Shown: positions 18,099-27,592, numbered from the stretch's first letter. The stretch: DNA of 64,000 nucleotides from Paenibacillus albicereus (GCF_012676905.1 NZ_CP051428.1:5104993-5168992); one strand, 5' to 3'. Translations and numbers: made by a program. The notes: a model not told the origin generated them from the sequence alone.

Positions 18099-18455
18099 AG
18101 GTTCGATGGACCTCCTTGGCCTAGCCAACGTTTCCTTCAGTATACCCCTTGCCGGACGGCTCGAGCGAATCCCGTTTTCCGGCGTGTCCCTCGGGACCGC
18201 CATGCCGCCAGCCGAGTTCATCCGGAAGGTTGTTCCACATCGCGCATATTTGCCCCGTTTTAGCGGAATTTTAAGCCGGATGCCTTCTTTTCGTAACGAA
18301 ATGCACGCGGATCCTGTCTGAAATTGCAGGTTCAAAGCTCTTCATTTATGTTAAAATAACGAAAGACAAGCACGGGCCGAGGCCCTACTTTGCCATTCTC
18401 ATGCCCGCATGAGGAGAAACCAGCTGCAGAAACCAGACATTTAGGAGGAGTTACA
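18099..18455. other. Divergent intergenic region selO-fbaA
   Basis: 357 bp holding the promoters of truncated selO (minus) and fbaA (plus). AT content rises at 18240-18360. Apart from the fbaA promoter candidate I see no repeat or RNA element. Confidence 0.5.
18331..18357 (+). promoter_or_regulatory. Candidate fbaA promoter
   Basis: TTCAAA (18331-18336) and TAAAAT (18352-18357), spacer 15 bp, about 100 bp before the fbaA start. The spacer is short, so the exact -35 is uncertain. Confidence 0.35.
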
Positions 18456-19313
18456 ATGGCACTCGTTTCCATGAAGGACATGCTCAACAAAGCGCTCGAG
18501 GAGCACTACGCGGTCGGCCAGTTCAACATCAACAACCTGGAGTGGACGCAAGCGATCCTCGCGGCTGCCGAAGAAGAGAAGTCCCCGGTCATCCTGGGCG
18601 TCTCCGAAGGCGCTGCCCGCTACATGGGCGGCTTCAAGGTCGTGACGAACATCGTCTCCGCGCTGATCGAAGAGATGAAGATCACCGTACCGGTCGCGAT
18701 CCACCTCGACCACGGCTCCAGCTTCGAGAAGTGCAAGGCCGCCATCGACGCGGGCTTCACGTCCGTCATGATCGACGCTTCGCATCATCCGTTCGAAGAG
18801 AACGTGGCGACGACCAAGCAAGTGGTCGAGTACGCGCATAGCAAAGGCGTGTCCGTCGAAGCCGAGCTCGGCACCGTCGGCGGCCAAGAAGACGATGTCA
18901 TCGCAGACGGCGTCATCTACGCCGATCCGAAGGAATGCTTCGAGCTCGTGCAGCGCACCGGCATCGACTGCCTGGCTCCGGCCCTCGGCTCCGTGCACGG
19001 CCCGTACAAAGGCGAGCCGAACCTCGGCTTCAAAGAGATGGAAGAAATCTGCCAGATGATCAAGCTGCCGCTCGTCCTGCACGGCGGCACGGGCATCCCG
19101 ACCGACCACATCAAGCGCTCCATCGGCCTCGGCACGGCGAAGATCAACGTCAACACCGAGAACCAGATCGAGTTCACCAAAAAAGTCCGCGAAATCGTGA
19201 CGAAGGACCTCGAAGTGTACGATCCGCGCAAATTCCTCGCCCCAGGCCGCGACGCCATCAAAGCGACGGTTCAAGGCAAGATGCGCGAGTTCGGTTCTTC
19301 CGGCAAAGCGTAA
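18456..19313 (+). CDS. fbaA: Class II fructose-1,6-bisphosphate aldolase
   Basis: 285 residues, exactly the length of Bacillus FbaA. It interconverts fructose-1,6-bisphosphate with dihydroxyacetone phosphate and glyceraldehyde-3-phosphate in glycolysis, using a zinc ion. Visible are [11 protein letters not shown] (catalytic Asp and zinc His), [25 protein letters not shown], the zinc ligands further on in the TIM barrel, and LHGGTGIP plus NVNTENQ for phosphate binding. ATG 18456 has aggaggag seven bases upstream; codons before it are not part of the protein. It is monocistronic with its own terminator. Confidence 0.95.
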   Translation: MALVSMKDMLNKALEEHYAVGQFNINNLEWTQAILAAAEEEKSPVILGVSEGAARYMGGFKVVTNIVSALIEEMKITVPVAIHLDHGSSFEKCKAAIDAGFTSVMIDASHHPFEENVATTKQVVEYAHSKGVSVEAELGTVGGQEDDVIADGVIYADPKECFELVQRTGIDCLAPALGSVHGPYKGEPNLGFKEMEEICQMIKLPLVLHGGTGIPTDHIKRSIGLGTAKINVNTENQIEFTKKVREIVTKDLEVYDPRKFLAPGRDAIKATVQGKMREFGSSGKA

Positions 19314-19334
19314 GGTTTTCAACGAAAACGAAAA

Positions 19335-19371
19335 AAAGCCCCTGCTTCCGCTCCAGCGGCGCAGGGGCTTT
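19335..19371 (+). terminator. fbaA terminator
   Basis: Stem AAAGCCCCTGC / GCAGGGGCTTT followed by a short T-rich stretch, 20 bp after the fbaA stop. Confidence 0.8.
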
Positions 19372-19410
19372 CTGCATGTCGGACCGCGCTTCGGAACGTG
19401 GCGGCGCGGA

Positions 19411-19641
19411 TCATGACTTGATCTTTTTGAAAATAAAGAAGCCCAAGCCGATGGCGAGCAAGACGGTCATCGCGCCTAGCAGATAAAGGAGAATCTCCAT
19501 GTTCCGATTCGCTTCTTCGAGCGAATAGGCTATGGAAGTGAGCGACATATCCATCATTTGCAGCTTTCCTGCTGTCGTCTGGTCCGCACTAGCAGACTTG
19601 GAGAGCTCTTCCACGACTCGCTGCATATCTTCCTCGTTCAT
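19411..19641 (-). CDS. Small membrane protein, unknown function
   Basis: 76 residues: a hydrophilic helical N-terminal part (about 1-47, acidic and Ser/Met-rich) and one C-terminal membrane segment (about 50-71, LLYLLGAMTVLLAIGLGFFIF) followed by basic KKIKS, so the N-terminus is probably outside or the protein is tail-anchored. The start ATG 19641 has GGGAGGTG eight bases upstream. It is alone between fbaA and the large DUF11 gene. I do not recognise the family. Confidence 0.55.
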   Translation of the reverse strand: MNEEDMQRVVEELSKSASADQTTAGKLQMMDMSLTSIAYSLEEANRNMEILLYLLGAMTVLLAIGLGFFIFKKIKS

Positions 19642-19977
19642 GATCGTAGCACCTCCCAATTAAATCCATTTTAACAAATTCGTTCATGATAGAGAAATAG
19701 GCCCGTCCTCCTCTTTTACCCGCTTCTTTCTCTCCGTTTCTCCTCTATCCTAAGTAACACTTTGAGATACCAAGTAATACAATCGCCTTCCTCACCCCCG
19801 CAGCAGCTCTAACGAGCGGCAGGAGACGGGATACGCTCCGCTGCCTCAGCGGCAGCCGGGAAGAAGGTACGCAAGCATCCCATCGCCGACGACGCGGAAG
19901 CTCCTGTCCGGCATGCCGCTGCAGCAGGCCGCATAAGCTGAACGGATGGTTACCTTTTGCAAAGGCAGGTGGCGCCC
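19642..19977. other. Intergenic region before the DUF11 gene
   Basis: 336 bp. The first 150 bp are AT-rich for this genome and must hold the promoters of the small membrane protein (minus) and perhaps the DUF11 gene (plus; gagataccaagtaatacaat near 19762-19782). The rest is GC-rich with no recognisable element. Confidence 0.4.
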
Positions 19978-22900
19978 ATGCCCGGACCGGAGTCTACGGT
20001 CTTGTTCATCGCCAACTCGCAAGGCAACGACGTCTCCGTCGTCTCGGTGTTTGCCCGGACGGAGATCGCGCGCTTTTTTGTCGGACAGACGCCGCGCTAT
20101 GTAACGGCGAGCGAGGATTTAAGGCGCGTCTTCGTAACGCTGGAAGGGGAGAACTCGGTCGCCTTCATCGAGGCGGAAGGCCTATTTGTCTTCTACAATG
20201 CCCCGGTCGGAACCGCCCCGATCGGCCTGGACATCACGCCGGACAGCCAGCTGCTGTACGTCGCCAACTCCGGCAGCGCCAATGTGACGGTGCTGAACGC
20301 AATCAGCGGCAACCTCGTCACGACGATTCCGATCGATCCGACGCTAGGCGCGCCGCAAAAGGTGGCCGCGGCGAACAGCGGCCAGCGCGTCTACGTGACG
20401 ACGACAGGGGGATACGTCGTCGTCATCGACGTGCCGACGCAATCCGTGCTGACGACGATCGACTTGGGCGACCCGGCCGGCGGCTACGCCGTCGCCGTCG
20501 ATTACGGCAGCAGCCGCGTCTATGCAGGCAGCGCCGAGGGCATCCGCGTCATAGACGCGCTGTCCAATGCGATTATCGACACGATATCCGTCCCCGAATT
20601 CGTGAACAACCTGGCGACGCAGCCCTACGCCACCCGGCTGTATGCGACCGGGGCGAGCGGGACCGTCTACGGCATCGATTCTACGGGTACGATCATCGGC
20701 TCGACGGCATTCGGCAGCAGCTCGGTCCCTCAGGGCATCGTCTCGTCGTCCTACGGCGAGGTGTATGCGACGCTGCAGGGGTTCGACGCAGCGACTTTCC
20801 TCGAGATCAACGCCCAGTTCGAGTTTGCCCGTGTCCCCGTAGGTCTTGCGCCCGAGGGCATCGCCATCTTGGAGAACTTCAATGCGACCGGGGCTGTCGA
20901 GCTGTTCAAGCGCGACGAGTTCGGCAATCCGCTGGCGGGAGCCGGCATCCGGGTGGTCGGCTTGACCGTTCCGTTCGACTCCTTCAACCTGACCGACTTC
21001 ACCGGCCGCATCTTCCTCGGCAACCTGCCGCTCGGCGAGTATGAGATCAGAGAGGTCATCGCGCCCCCCGGCTATCAGCCGATCTATTATCCGCTGCGGT
21101 TCACCATCCTAAAGCCGGGCGAGTACCAGGTCATCGAAATCTTGAACTTCCGTGTCATCGTCGATTTCCTCCTACGCAAGCTTGATGCCGAGACCGGGGC
21201 GCCGATCGCGGGAGCCGAATTCCGATTCTCAGGCCCCGATGTGATCTACGTCGTGACCGACGCGAACGGGCAAGCGTTCGTCCCGCTGCAGACGGGCGTC
21301 TATTTCGTCGAGGAGATCGTAGTTCCCGAGGGCTACGAGCCAGTCGAGCCGTTTACCATCGATACGAACTACGAGACTTACCGCGAAGTGCTGAATCAGC
21401 GCCGCCTCGAGCCCCAAATAACGATTATCAAGAGCACCGGAGGGGTTCTCGAAGCGCGTCCCGGCGATCTGATACCCTACACGATCGAGGTCGTCAACGC
21501 CGGCAACACCGTGCTCCGCAACCTCGTCATCTCCGATCCGATGCTCGGCTTCGAGGAGCGCGTCGAACAGCTGAATCTGGGCGAGAGCCTGTTCTTCTCC
21601 ATCCCCTATCTGGTTCAGCCCGGCACTCCGGCCGGCCCGCTGGTCAACGTGGCGACGGCGACGAGCGACGAGGCATCCGCCGAGACCTCGGCGATCGTCG
21701 AGATCGTCGCGGTGCCGCAGCTGCTGCTGGCGAAGCGGGCCGACCGGCCGGCTGTCGTCGAAGGCGGAGAAGTCATCTATACGATCGAGCTGACCAATGC
21801 CGGCAACGTGACGCTGACGAACGTGCGCTTGTCCGACTCGCTGCTGCCGGTCCCCGGCGGCCCGTTCACGCTCGCCATCGGCGAGACACGCGAAACGACC
21901 ATCACGATTTCCGCCCGTCCGCCCTATATCATCGATGGCCGCATTACCAACGTCGTCACCGCGACGAGCGACCAGACGCCGGCGGTGCAGGACTCCGCCG
22001 TCGTGCTCGTCCTGGCCGGACCGGAGAGCCTGCGGCTCGTCAAGAGCGTCTCGCCCTCTACGATCCGCCTCGGCGAGACGGCCGTATTCGAGTTCGAGCT
22101 GACGAATACCGGCAGCGTGATGCTGACGAATGTGGTGCTGAACGATGCCGTGCTCGGTCTGGTCGTCCGGTTCGGGCAAATCCAGCCCGGCGAGTCTCTG
22201 CTCTACCAGCAGCCCTACACGCCGGATGCCGTGCCGCCCGGCGGCGTGCTGACCAACCTCGCGGTCGCGGTCTCGTCCGGTCCGGAGGGCGAGGTGAGCA
22301 GCAATGAGGCGAGCGCCTCGCTCCGCATCGTGGCGGTGCCGGAGCTCGCTCTGACCAAGACGGCGGATCGTTCCGAGGTCATCCAGGGCGACACGGTCAC
22401 CTACACGATTCGGGTCGTCAACATCGGCGACGTGACGCTGACGAACGTACGCATCACCGATGTGCAGCTAAGCCTCAACGAGACGCTTCTCTCGCTTTCG
22501 CCCGGCCAGGAGGCGACGTTTATACGGACCGTCACGGTGCCGCTCTCCGTGCCGCCCGGCACGCTGATCGTCAACACGGCTTCGGCGATTACAACCCAGA
22601 CCGGGCTTCAGGAGGATACGGCCGAGGTGCTCGTGCTGCCGTTCTATCGGCTGGAGCTGGAGAAGCTTGCCGACCGTACGGTCGCGCTGCCCGGCGAGAC
22701 GGTTCAGTACCGGATCGTCGTGACCAATGCAGGCGGAGCCGATCTGACCGCCATATCCGTCCAGGACCCGTTCCTCGGCCTTTTCAGGACGATCGATCGG
22801 CTCGTGCCGGGCGAGCAAGCCGTCTTCGCCGGCGAGACGACCGTGCCTCCGTTCACGCCTGAGGGCACCGTCATCGTCAATGTGGCGACGGCGGCATCGG

Positions 22901-24900
22901 ACCAGACGCCCTTGCAGAGCGCGGACGCCACGGTTACGGTGGGCCCCCTGCCGGCGCTCGCCCTGCAGAAGACGGCCAGCGTCGCGACCGCGTTGCCAGG
23001 CGATGAGATTCTCTATACGTTCACGCTGCTCAACATCGGCAACGTCCTGCTCACGAACGTGCGCGTCACCGATCCGCTCGCCGGGCTCGACAGCATCGTG
23101 CCGACGCTTGCGCCCGGAGGGGAGATCAGCTTGACGGCGACGTTCGTCGTGCCGGCCGACGCACCTGCCCAGACCGTGCTGGTCAATACGGCGATTGCCG
23201 CCTCCGATCAGACGGCACCGGTCGAAGCCTCCGCGCGCGTCGCCATCTCGCCGGCGTCGGCGCTCACGATCGTCAAGACAGCCGACCGCACGGAAGCGGC
23301 GCCTATGGAGACGATCACCTACACGATCGTCGTCACCAACGTCGGACCGGTCCGCGTGGCGAACGTGCTCATCGAAGACGGCGAGGCCGGCATCCTGCTG
23401 CGCGTGCCGCTGCTTGAGCCGGGCGAGACGGTGACCGTGCCGGCGGTGCGCATCGTCCCTCCGGGGACGCTTGCCGGCACCGTGCTCGCCAACACCGCCT
23501 ACGCCCAGTCCGACCAGACGGCAACCGTATCCGCGACGGCTGCGGTGACGGTTGCCGCGGCTCCGCAGCTGGTCTTATTCAAAGCGGTCAGCGTCCCGGC
23601 CGCATTCCCCGGAGAGACCGTCGTCTACTCGGCGACCGTGCTCAACGCCGGCAACACGACGCTGACGGACATCGTACTGACCGATTCCCGCATCGGACTC
23701 GAAGCCCGCCTGACCGCGCTCGAGCCAGGGGCGACGGAGTCGTTCCGCCAGCCTTACGTTATTCCCGAAGACGCGATGGCCGGCTCGCTCCTCGTCAATA
23801 CGGCAACTGCCGTGTCCGCCCAGACGGCGCCGGTCACGTCCAACGCCTCGCTGACTGTCCGCTCGGGCTTCAGCCTGTCGCTTGAAAAATCCGTTCAGCC
23901 GGAATCCGCCCTGCCCGGCGAAACGGTACGCTACACGATTGCGCTGCGCAACGACTCCAATGCGCCGGTGACGAATATCCGGCTCGTCGACCAGCGGATC
24001 GGCTTCTCCCAGCTCATCACGGAAATTCCGGCCGGACGAAACGTCGTGCTGTTCGCGGACTACAGCGTGCCCGCCTCGGCTCCCGGCGGCTCCACGATCG
24101 TCAACGTGACGACGGCATTCAGCGACCAGACGCCGCTCATCCAGGATCGCGCCAGCCTGTTCGTGCTCCCGCTGCCGCGGCTGCTGCTCGCCAAAGCCGC
24201 GTTCCCGACGCAGGCGCGCCCCGGGCAGACGATCGCGTTCCAACTCCGGCTGCGCAATACCGGCAACGTGCCGCTCAGCCCGCTGCGCGTCACCGACCCG
24301 CTGCTCGGCATCGATACGGTCGTCTCGGTCTTTTCCAGCGGCTCTCCGACCTCGCTCATCGGCGCCGGGGGCACGGTCAGCGTGCCGTACACGATTCCCG
24401 AGACGGCGGCGCCCGGCTCCACGATCGTCAACGTCGTGCGCGCGGACTCGCCGCAGACCGATCCCCAATCCGCGGAGGCGGGCGTGCTCGTGCTGCCGTC
24501 GCTGCTGCAGGTGCGCAAAAGCGCCGACCGGCAGACGACCATGCCCGGCGACATCGTGCGCTTCCAGATCGAGGCGCGCAACGTCAGCGACCGGCCGCTG
24601 TCCGACCTCGCGCTGTTCGACCGGCTGCAGTCGGGGCTGCAGCTCGTGCCCGGCAGCCTTCGCGTCGGCGGCGTGCAGGCGCCGCGCCAGACGCTCGAAG
24701 GCGCGACGCTCGGCGGTCTCGCTCCCGGAGCGTCGGTGGAAGCTTCCTTCCAGGCGCGCGTGCCTGCTTCCTTGCAGGCGGACCGCATCGCCAACTTTGC
24801 TTCGGTCCGCTACTCCTTCGTCAGCGAATCCGGCAGCGTGGAGCGAGCGTCGGCACGCTCCAATACGGTCGAGCTGACCGTGACGGAAGAAGAGGAATAA
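19978..24900 (+). CDS. Giant beta-propeller / DUF11 repeat protein
   Basis: 1640 residues. Residues about 5-305 are a YVTN-type seven-bladed propeller (LFIANSQGNDVSVV, LYVANSGSANVTVLNA, RVYAGSAEGIRVID). Two SpaA/Cna-B-like domains follow (about 312-395, ELFKRDEFGNPLAGAGIRVVG; about 396-470, LRKLDAETGAPIAGAEFRF). From about 476 to the end there are eleven DUF11 repeats of about 105 residues, each beginning L-x-K-x-A-x-R-x-x-x-x-PGE-x-x-x-Y-x-I-x-x-x-N-x-G and ending NVATA-x-S-x-Q-T. ATG 19978 has aggtgg five bases upstream; TTG 19957 is an alternative. No signal peptide, LPXTG or SLH is seen, unusual for such a surface-type protein. A strong terminator follows. Confidence 0.85.
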   Translation: MPGPESTVLFIANSQGNDVSVVSVFARTEIARFFVGQTPRYVTASEDLRRVFVTLEGENSVAFIEAEGLFVFYNAPVGTAPIGLDITPDSQLLYVANSGSANVTVLNAISGNLVTTIPIDPTLGAPQKVAAANSGQRVYVTTTGGYVVVIDVPTQSVLTTIDLGDPAGGYAVAVDYGSSRVYAGSAEGIRVIDALSNAIIDTISVPEFVNNLATQPYATRLYATGASGTVYGIDSTGTIIGSTAFGSSSVPQGIVSSSYGEVYATLQGFDAATFLEINAQFEFARVPVGLAPEGIAILENFNATGAVELFKRDEFGNPLAGAGIRVVGLTVPFDSFNLTDFTGRIFLGNLPLGEYEIREVIAPPGYQPIYYPLRFTILKPGEYQVIEILNFRVIVDFLLRKLDAETGAPIAGAEFRFSGPDVIYVVTDANGQAFVPLQTGVYFVEEIVVPEGYEPVEPFTIDTNYETYREVLNQRRLEPQITIIKSTGGVLEARPGDLIPYTIEVVNAGNTVLRNLVISDPMLGFEERVEQLNLGESLFFSIPYLVQPGTPAGPLVNVATATSDEASAETSAIVEIVAVPQLLLAKRADRPAVVEGGEVIYTIELTNAGNVTLTNVRLSDSLLPVPGGPFTLAIGETRETTITISARPPYIIDGRITNVVTATSDQTPAVQDSAVVLVLAGPESLRLVKSVSPSTIRLGETAVFEFELTNTGSVMLTNVVLNDAVLGLVVRFGQIQPGESLLYQQPYTPDAVPPGGVLTNLAVAVSSGPEGEVSSNEASASLRIVAVPELALTKTADRSEVIQGDTVTYTIRVVNIGDVTLTNVRITDVQLSLNETLLSLSPGQEATFIRTVTVPLSVPPGTLIVNTASAITTQTGLQEDTAEVLVLPFYRLELEKLADRTVALPGETVQYRIVVTNAGGADLTAISVQDPFLGLFRTIDRLVPGEQAVFAGETTVPPFTPEGTVIVNVATAASDQTPLQSADATVTVGPLPALALQKTASVATALPGDEILYTFTLLNIGNVLLTNVRVTDPLAGLDSIVPTLAPGGEISLTATFVVPADAPAQTVLVNTAIAASDQTAPVEASARVAISPASALTIVKTADRTEAAPMETITYTIVVTNVGPVRVANVLIEDGEAGILLRVPLLEPGETVTVPAVRIVPPGTLAGTVLANTAYAQSDQTATVSATAAVTVAAAPQLVLFKAVSVPAAFPGETVVYSATVLNAGNTTLTDIVLTDSRIGLEARLTALEPGATESFRQPYVIPEDAMAGSLLVNTATAVSAQTAPVTSNASLTVRSGFSLSLEKSVQPESALPGETVRYTIALRNDSNAPVTNIRLVDQRIGFSQLITEIPAGRNVVLFADYSVPASAPGGSTIVNVTTAFSDQTPLIQDRASLFVLPLPRLLLAKAAFPTQARPGQTIAFQLRLRNTGNVPLSPLRVTDPLLGIDTVVSVFSSGSPTSLIGAGGTVSVPYTIPETAAPGSTIVNVVRADSPQTDPQSAEAGVLVLPSLLQVRKSADRQTTMPGDIVRFQIEARNVSDRPLSDLALFDRLQSGLQLVPGSLRVGGVQAPRQTLEGATLGGLAPGASVEASFQARVPASLQADRIANFASVRYSFVSESGSVERASARSNTVELTVTEEEE

Positions 24901-24911
24901 GCATCGACGCC

Positions 24912-24961
24912 AAAAAGGCTGTGTCCGGTCCGCCGAAGCGGATGTCGGACACAGCCTTTTT
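24912..24961 (+). terminator. Terminator of the DUF11 gene
   Basis: Perfect 16-bp stem AAAAAGGCTGTGTCCG / CGGACACAGCCTTTTT, 12 bp after the stop. Confidence 0.9.
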
Positions 24962-25206
24962 CATGGCATGCGGCAGGGAAGGGTCGAGCTGTCCTTGTGG
25001 CAGCTTCGGGCGAATGGACGAGGGCGCTCGGCGGCTCCGGGGAGCAGCCGCCGACCTCTTGTCCGTTCAGCCCAACCCGGCGCTTGCCTGCGCGGGCATT
25101 GGAGCGAGCTGCGCCCGCCGGCCTCCTCTTCGTTCAGCCCAGCCCGGCGCTCCGCCTGCCACGGCTCGTTCAGGGCTTCCAGGAATGCGGTTACTTCGGG
25201 ATTCAT
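24961..25206 (-). pseudogene. DUF1801-like gene remnant
   Basis: The start is convincing: MNPEVTAFLEALNEPWQAE after a good Shine-Dalgarno (aaaggag), which matches the first helix of DUF1801 (YdhG-like) proteins. Directly after that the sequence becomes low-complexity (two copies of a cgttcagcccarcccggcgct segment about 68 bp apart) and no longer resembles the family, running to a stop inside the neighbouring terminator. The real domain is about 110 residues, so this is a 5' stub. The match is by eye on 19 residues. Confidence 0.4.
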
Positions 25207-25294
25207 ACGATCTCTCCTTTGGGAATTGGATGAAGGCATGGTGCGTTCAATTCGTTCGGCTGCCCGTTCAGGCATCAGGTCGGTCGGATTTTTT

Positions 25295-25377
25295 TATCCC
25301 CATGTGGATATTCTTCGTCCGTCGCCGAATATCCGCTTTTCCACAGCCCGCCGTGGATACGCCGCCCGCTGTCCACA
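25295..25377. promoter_or_regulatory. Cluster of DnaA-box-like sequences
   Basis: Five near-matches to TTATCCACA in 83 bp of non-coding DNA: TTATCCCCA (25295-25303), inverted TGTGGATAT (25304-25312), TTTTCCACA (25337-25345), inverted CGTGGATAC (25352-25360) and CTGTCCACA (25369-25377). Three match 8 of 9, two match 7 of 9. It lies about 39 kb from the origin. Confidence 0.4.
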
Positions 25378-25420
25378 GGCCGTTCCCTTGCCCTCGCGCA
25401 TGGCGCAAGCAAGCGTAAAA

Positions 25421-25450
25421 AAAAGCCTTTCCCTTTCGGGAAAGACTTTT
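25421..25450 (-). terminator. Terminator of the CxxH/CxxC gene
   Basis: Stem CTTTCCC / GGGAAAG extended by AAAAG/CTTTT; read on the minus strand it is followed by T8. It is 22 bp after the stop at 25472. Confidence 0.8.
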
Positions 25451-25471
25451 CGCTCGAAACGTTTGCTGGGC

Positions 25472-25639
25472 TCATACGATGAGGAATTCCGCCTTCTCCT
25501 CGCACAAGTCACATTTTACCGGCGGGTCCCAGTTCGCGAAATGCGTCTCGTTCAGATCCACCATGTCCGGCGCATCCTCGTACTCATCCACGAACTTGTC
25601 CAATGCCAGCTCAATATGTCCCTTGCACACGCAATACAT
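25472..25639 (-). CDS. CxxH/CxxC small protein
   Basis: 55 residues starting MYCVCKGHIELALDKFVDEY and ending KCDLCEEKAEFLIV. It has a CKGH element near the N-terminus and CDLC near the C-terminus, four likely metal ligands, the hallmark of the CxxH/CxxC family found in Bacillales beside the htrA/wal region. A zinc-binding knuckle is expected; the function is unknown. The start at 25639 is preceded by GTAGGTC. It reads in the same direction as htrA, 101 bp downstream, and ends at a clear terminator, so it may share the htrA transcript. Confidence 0.8.
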   Translation of the reverse strand: MYCVCKGHIELALDKFVDEYEDAPDMVDLNETHFANWDPPVKCDLCEEKAEFLIV

Positions 25640-25740
25640 TCGATGACCTACCCCTATTCTGTATTCCTGAAATGATGTCGATTACCGCCATTATACCACA
25701 AAAGCGGGCCCGGCATGCCGCCGGCGTCCCGCTTCCGCGC

Positions 25741-27075
25741 CTATTCTTCCTCTTCGCTCTTGTCCTCCAGCTTGAAGGTCACCGCGTCCGGCTTGCCGTC
25801 GCGATAGAACGTCACTTTGATCTTGTCGCCGATGCGCTTTTTGCCGTACAGGTACTTGCGCAGCTCCATCGTGCTTCCGATCGGCTGATCGTCGAGCTTG
25901 GTGATGACGTCGTTGAACTCCAGGCCGGCCTCGCTGGCCGGTCCGACCGCCTCCAGCACGATGACGCCCCCGGTCACCTCGACCGGCAGCTTCGGTCCCC
26001 CGGAAGAAGGCGCCTCCGCCGCAGCATCGCCGTCCTCCGCGTCCGGCACCCCGCCTCCCAGTCCTTGCTGGGCGTAGTAGGATGCCAGATCGAGCGTGTA
26101 CACGCCGAGGTACGGACGAGGCACGGCGCCGGTCTTCATCAGCTGATCGACGATCGGCATGACGTTGTTGACCGGAATCGCGAAGCCGACGCCCTCGACG
26201 CCGATGTCGGAAATCTTCATGCTGTTGATGCCGATGACCCGGCCCTGCATGTCGATCAGCGGCCCGCCGCTGTTGCCCTGATTGATCGAGGCGTCGGTCT
26301 GGATGACCTCCTGCTCCCAGTCGTAGTTGCCGTCCTGGCTGAGCGAGACCGGGATGATCTGCTTGGTCTTGCTGACGATGCCCATCGACAGGGAGTCCCC
26401 GAGGCCGAGCGGATTGCCGATCGCCATGACCATCTCGCCGGATTGCAGCTTGGCGGAATCGCCCATCTCCGCGATCGAGTCGATGCCCTCGCCGTCGATC
26501 TCCAGCACGGCCAGATCGGTGATGTAGTCGCCTCCGACCAGCTGGGCCGGACGTGTCTGGCCGTCGATCAGGACGACCTTGAGCCCGGCCGCTCCCTCGA
26601 TGACGTGGTTGTTCGTAATCAGGTAGGCCTTGCCGTCCTTCTTGGCGAAAATGACGCCGCTGCCGACGCTTGCCGGCTGCAGCCCGGCGGAATCCTGCGG
26701 CGCGTCGGAGCCGTCCTCGGCTCCTTCCTCCGCTTGCGGCAGGAAGGCCGCCTGCTCGTTGACGACGCTCACGACGGCCGGCCGCACCTTGGACGAGGCG
26801 GCGACGGTCTGCTGAATCGCGTCGCCGGGAGCGACGAGGCCGCTCGCCGCCTGCGTTCCCGCCGTCTCGACCGCGGCCTCCGGACTGCCGCCTCCGAGGG
26901 TGAGCGTCAGCACGAGCACGATCGCGGCTCCCGATGCTCCGGACAGGAGGGCCAGCCTGCCGACTCCCCAATCCTTGCGGCTTCGCAGCGGGAAGCCCGA
27001 CATCTGCTTGCGGCTGGTCTTGCTGGCGCGCCGGGAGATCCGCGTCGAATAGAACTCATCCTCGAACAAACCCAT
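25741..27075 (-). CDS. htrA: HtrA-family membrane serine protease
   Basis: 444 residues. A cytoplasmic basic N-terminus and one membrane segment (about 47-66, LALLSGASGAAIVLVLTLTL) anchor an extracellular trypsin-like domain with the triad His in LITNNHVIEG, Asp in TDLAVLEID and Ser in NQGNSGGPL, followed by a PDZ domain (about 350-435, GGVIVLEAVGPASEAGL). An Asp/Glu/Pro-rich linker (DAEDGDAAAEAPSSGG) joins the two. HtrA degrades misfolded exported proteins and is usually induced by envelope stress (CssRS in Bacillus). SD gggaggag is 9 bases upstream. The position after walJ is that of Bacillus yycK (htrC). Confidence 0.9.
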   Translation of the reverse strand: MGLFEDEFYSTRISRRASKTSRKQMSGFPLRSRKDWGVGRLALLSGASGAAIVLVLTLTLGGGSPEAAVETAGTQAASGLVAPGDAIQQTVAASSKVRPAVVSVVNEQAAFLPQAEEGAEDGSDAPQDSAGLQPASVGSGVIFAKKDGKAYLITNNHVIEGAAGLKVVLIDGQTRPAQLVGGDYITDLAVLEIDGEGIDSIAEMGDSAKLQSGEMVMAIGNPLGLGDSLSMGIVSKTKQIIPVSLSQDGNYDWEQEVIQTDASINQGNSGGPLIDMQGRVIGINSMKISDIGVEGVGFAIPVNNVMPIVDQLMKTGAVPRPYLGVYTLDLASYYAQQGLGGGVPDAEDGDAAAEAPSSGGPKLPVEVTGGVIVLEAVGPASEAGLEFNDVITKLDDQPIGSTMELRKYLYGKKRIGDKIKVTFYRDGKPDAVTFKLEDKSEEEE

Positions 27076-27340
27076 GTTACCCGCTCCTCCCGTGGTTTGC
27101 GCACGCGTTCGATTGCTCTATTTTCTAAGCATACGTGGCTGCTTGTGGTTCGACTACAGGATGTTTTTTCTCTTCTTGGAATGATTTCGGAAGATGCGTC
27201 TAGAATAATAATAGGGCAAGCCCTATCCTCCCCTTCTAGACGGGAGGGGGAGCTCAAATGTTGCAGCACGGAGCCGATAAATCCTTTATGCAGCGCTGCC
27301 TGCCCGCTCATCATCCGATATCGGGAAAGGAAGAAAGCCG

Positions 27341-27592
27341 ATGGATATAAAGCTCATTACCACTCCGGACGCCGCCCCAAGCGCCTGGGACCAGGTCGCA
27401 GTCATGGGCAAGCTCGGAGATTTGAGCGATACGCAGTACCGGACGCTGCTGGCGCTCAGCGCCATGCTCGAGCTGCTTGTCGACAAGGGCATCCTCACCC
27501 GCGAGGAGCTCGAGCGCAAGTCCGCCCAGCTCGAGGCCGGCGACAGCGAGCCGCTCAGAGCGCTTTCCGCTTTATTTGATCCCATGGAGTAG
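27341..27592 (+). CDS. Small acidic helical protein, unknown function
   Basis: 83 residues, mostly helical and acidic, containing LSAMLELLVDKGILTREELERK, a two-helix pattern also seen in proteins such as nitrile hydratase subunits; this is a resemblance only. SD ggaaagga lies upstream of ATG 27341. It is divergent from htrA and its last 38 bp overlap the 3' end of walJ on the other strand (stop codons converge). Codon use looks like that of its neighbours. I do not assign a function. Confidence 0.55.
   Translation: MDIKLITTPDAAPSAWDQVAVMGKLGDLSDTQYRTLLALSAMLELLVDKGILTREELERKSAQLEAGDSEPLRALSALFDPME

Noticed and set aside
25603..27579. 658-codon plus-strand frame over htrA
   Set aside because: Antisense shadow of the HtrA gene, no family resemblance.
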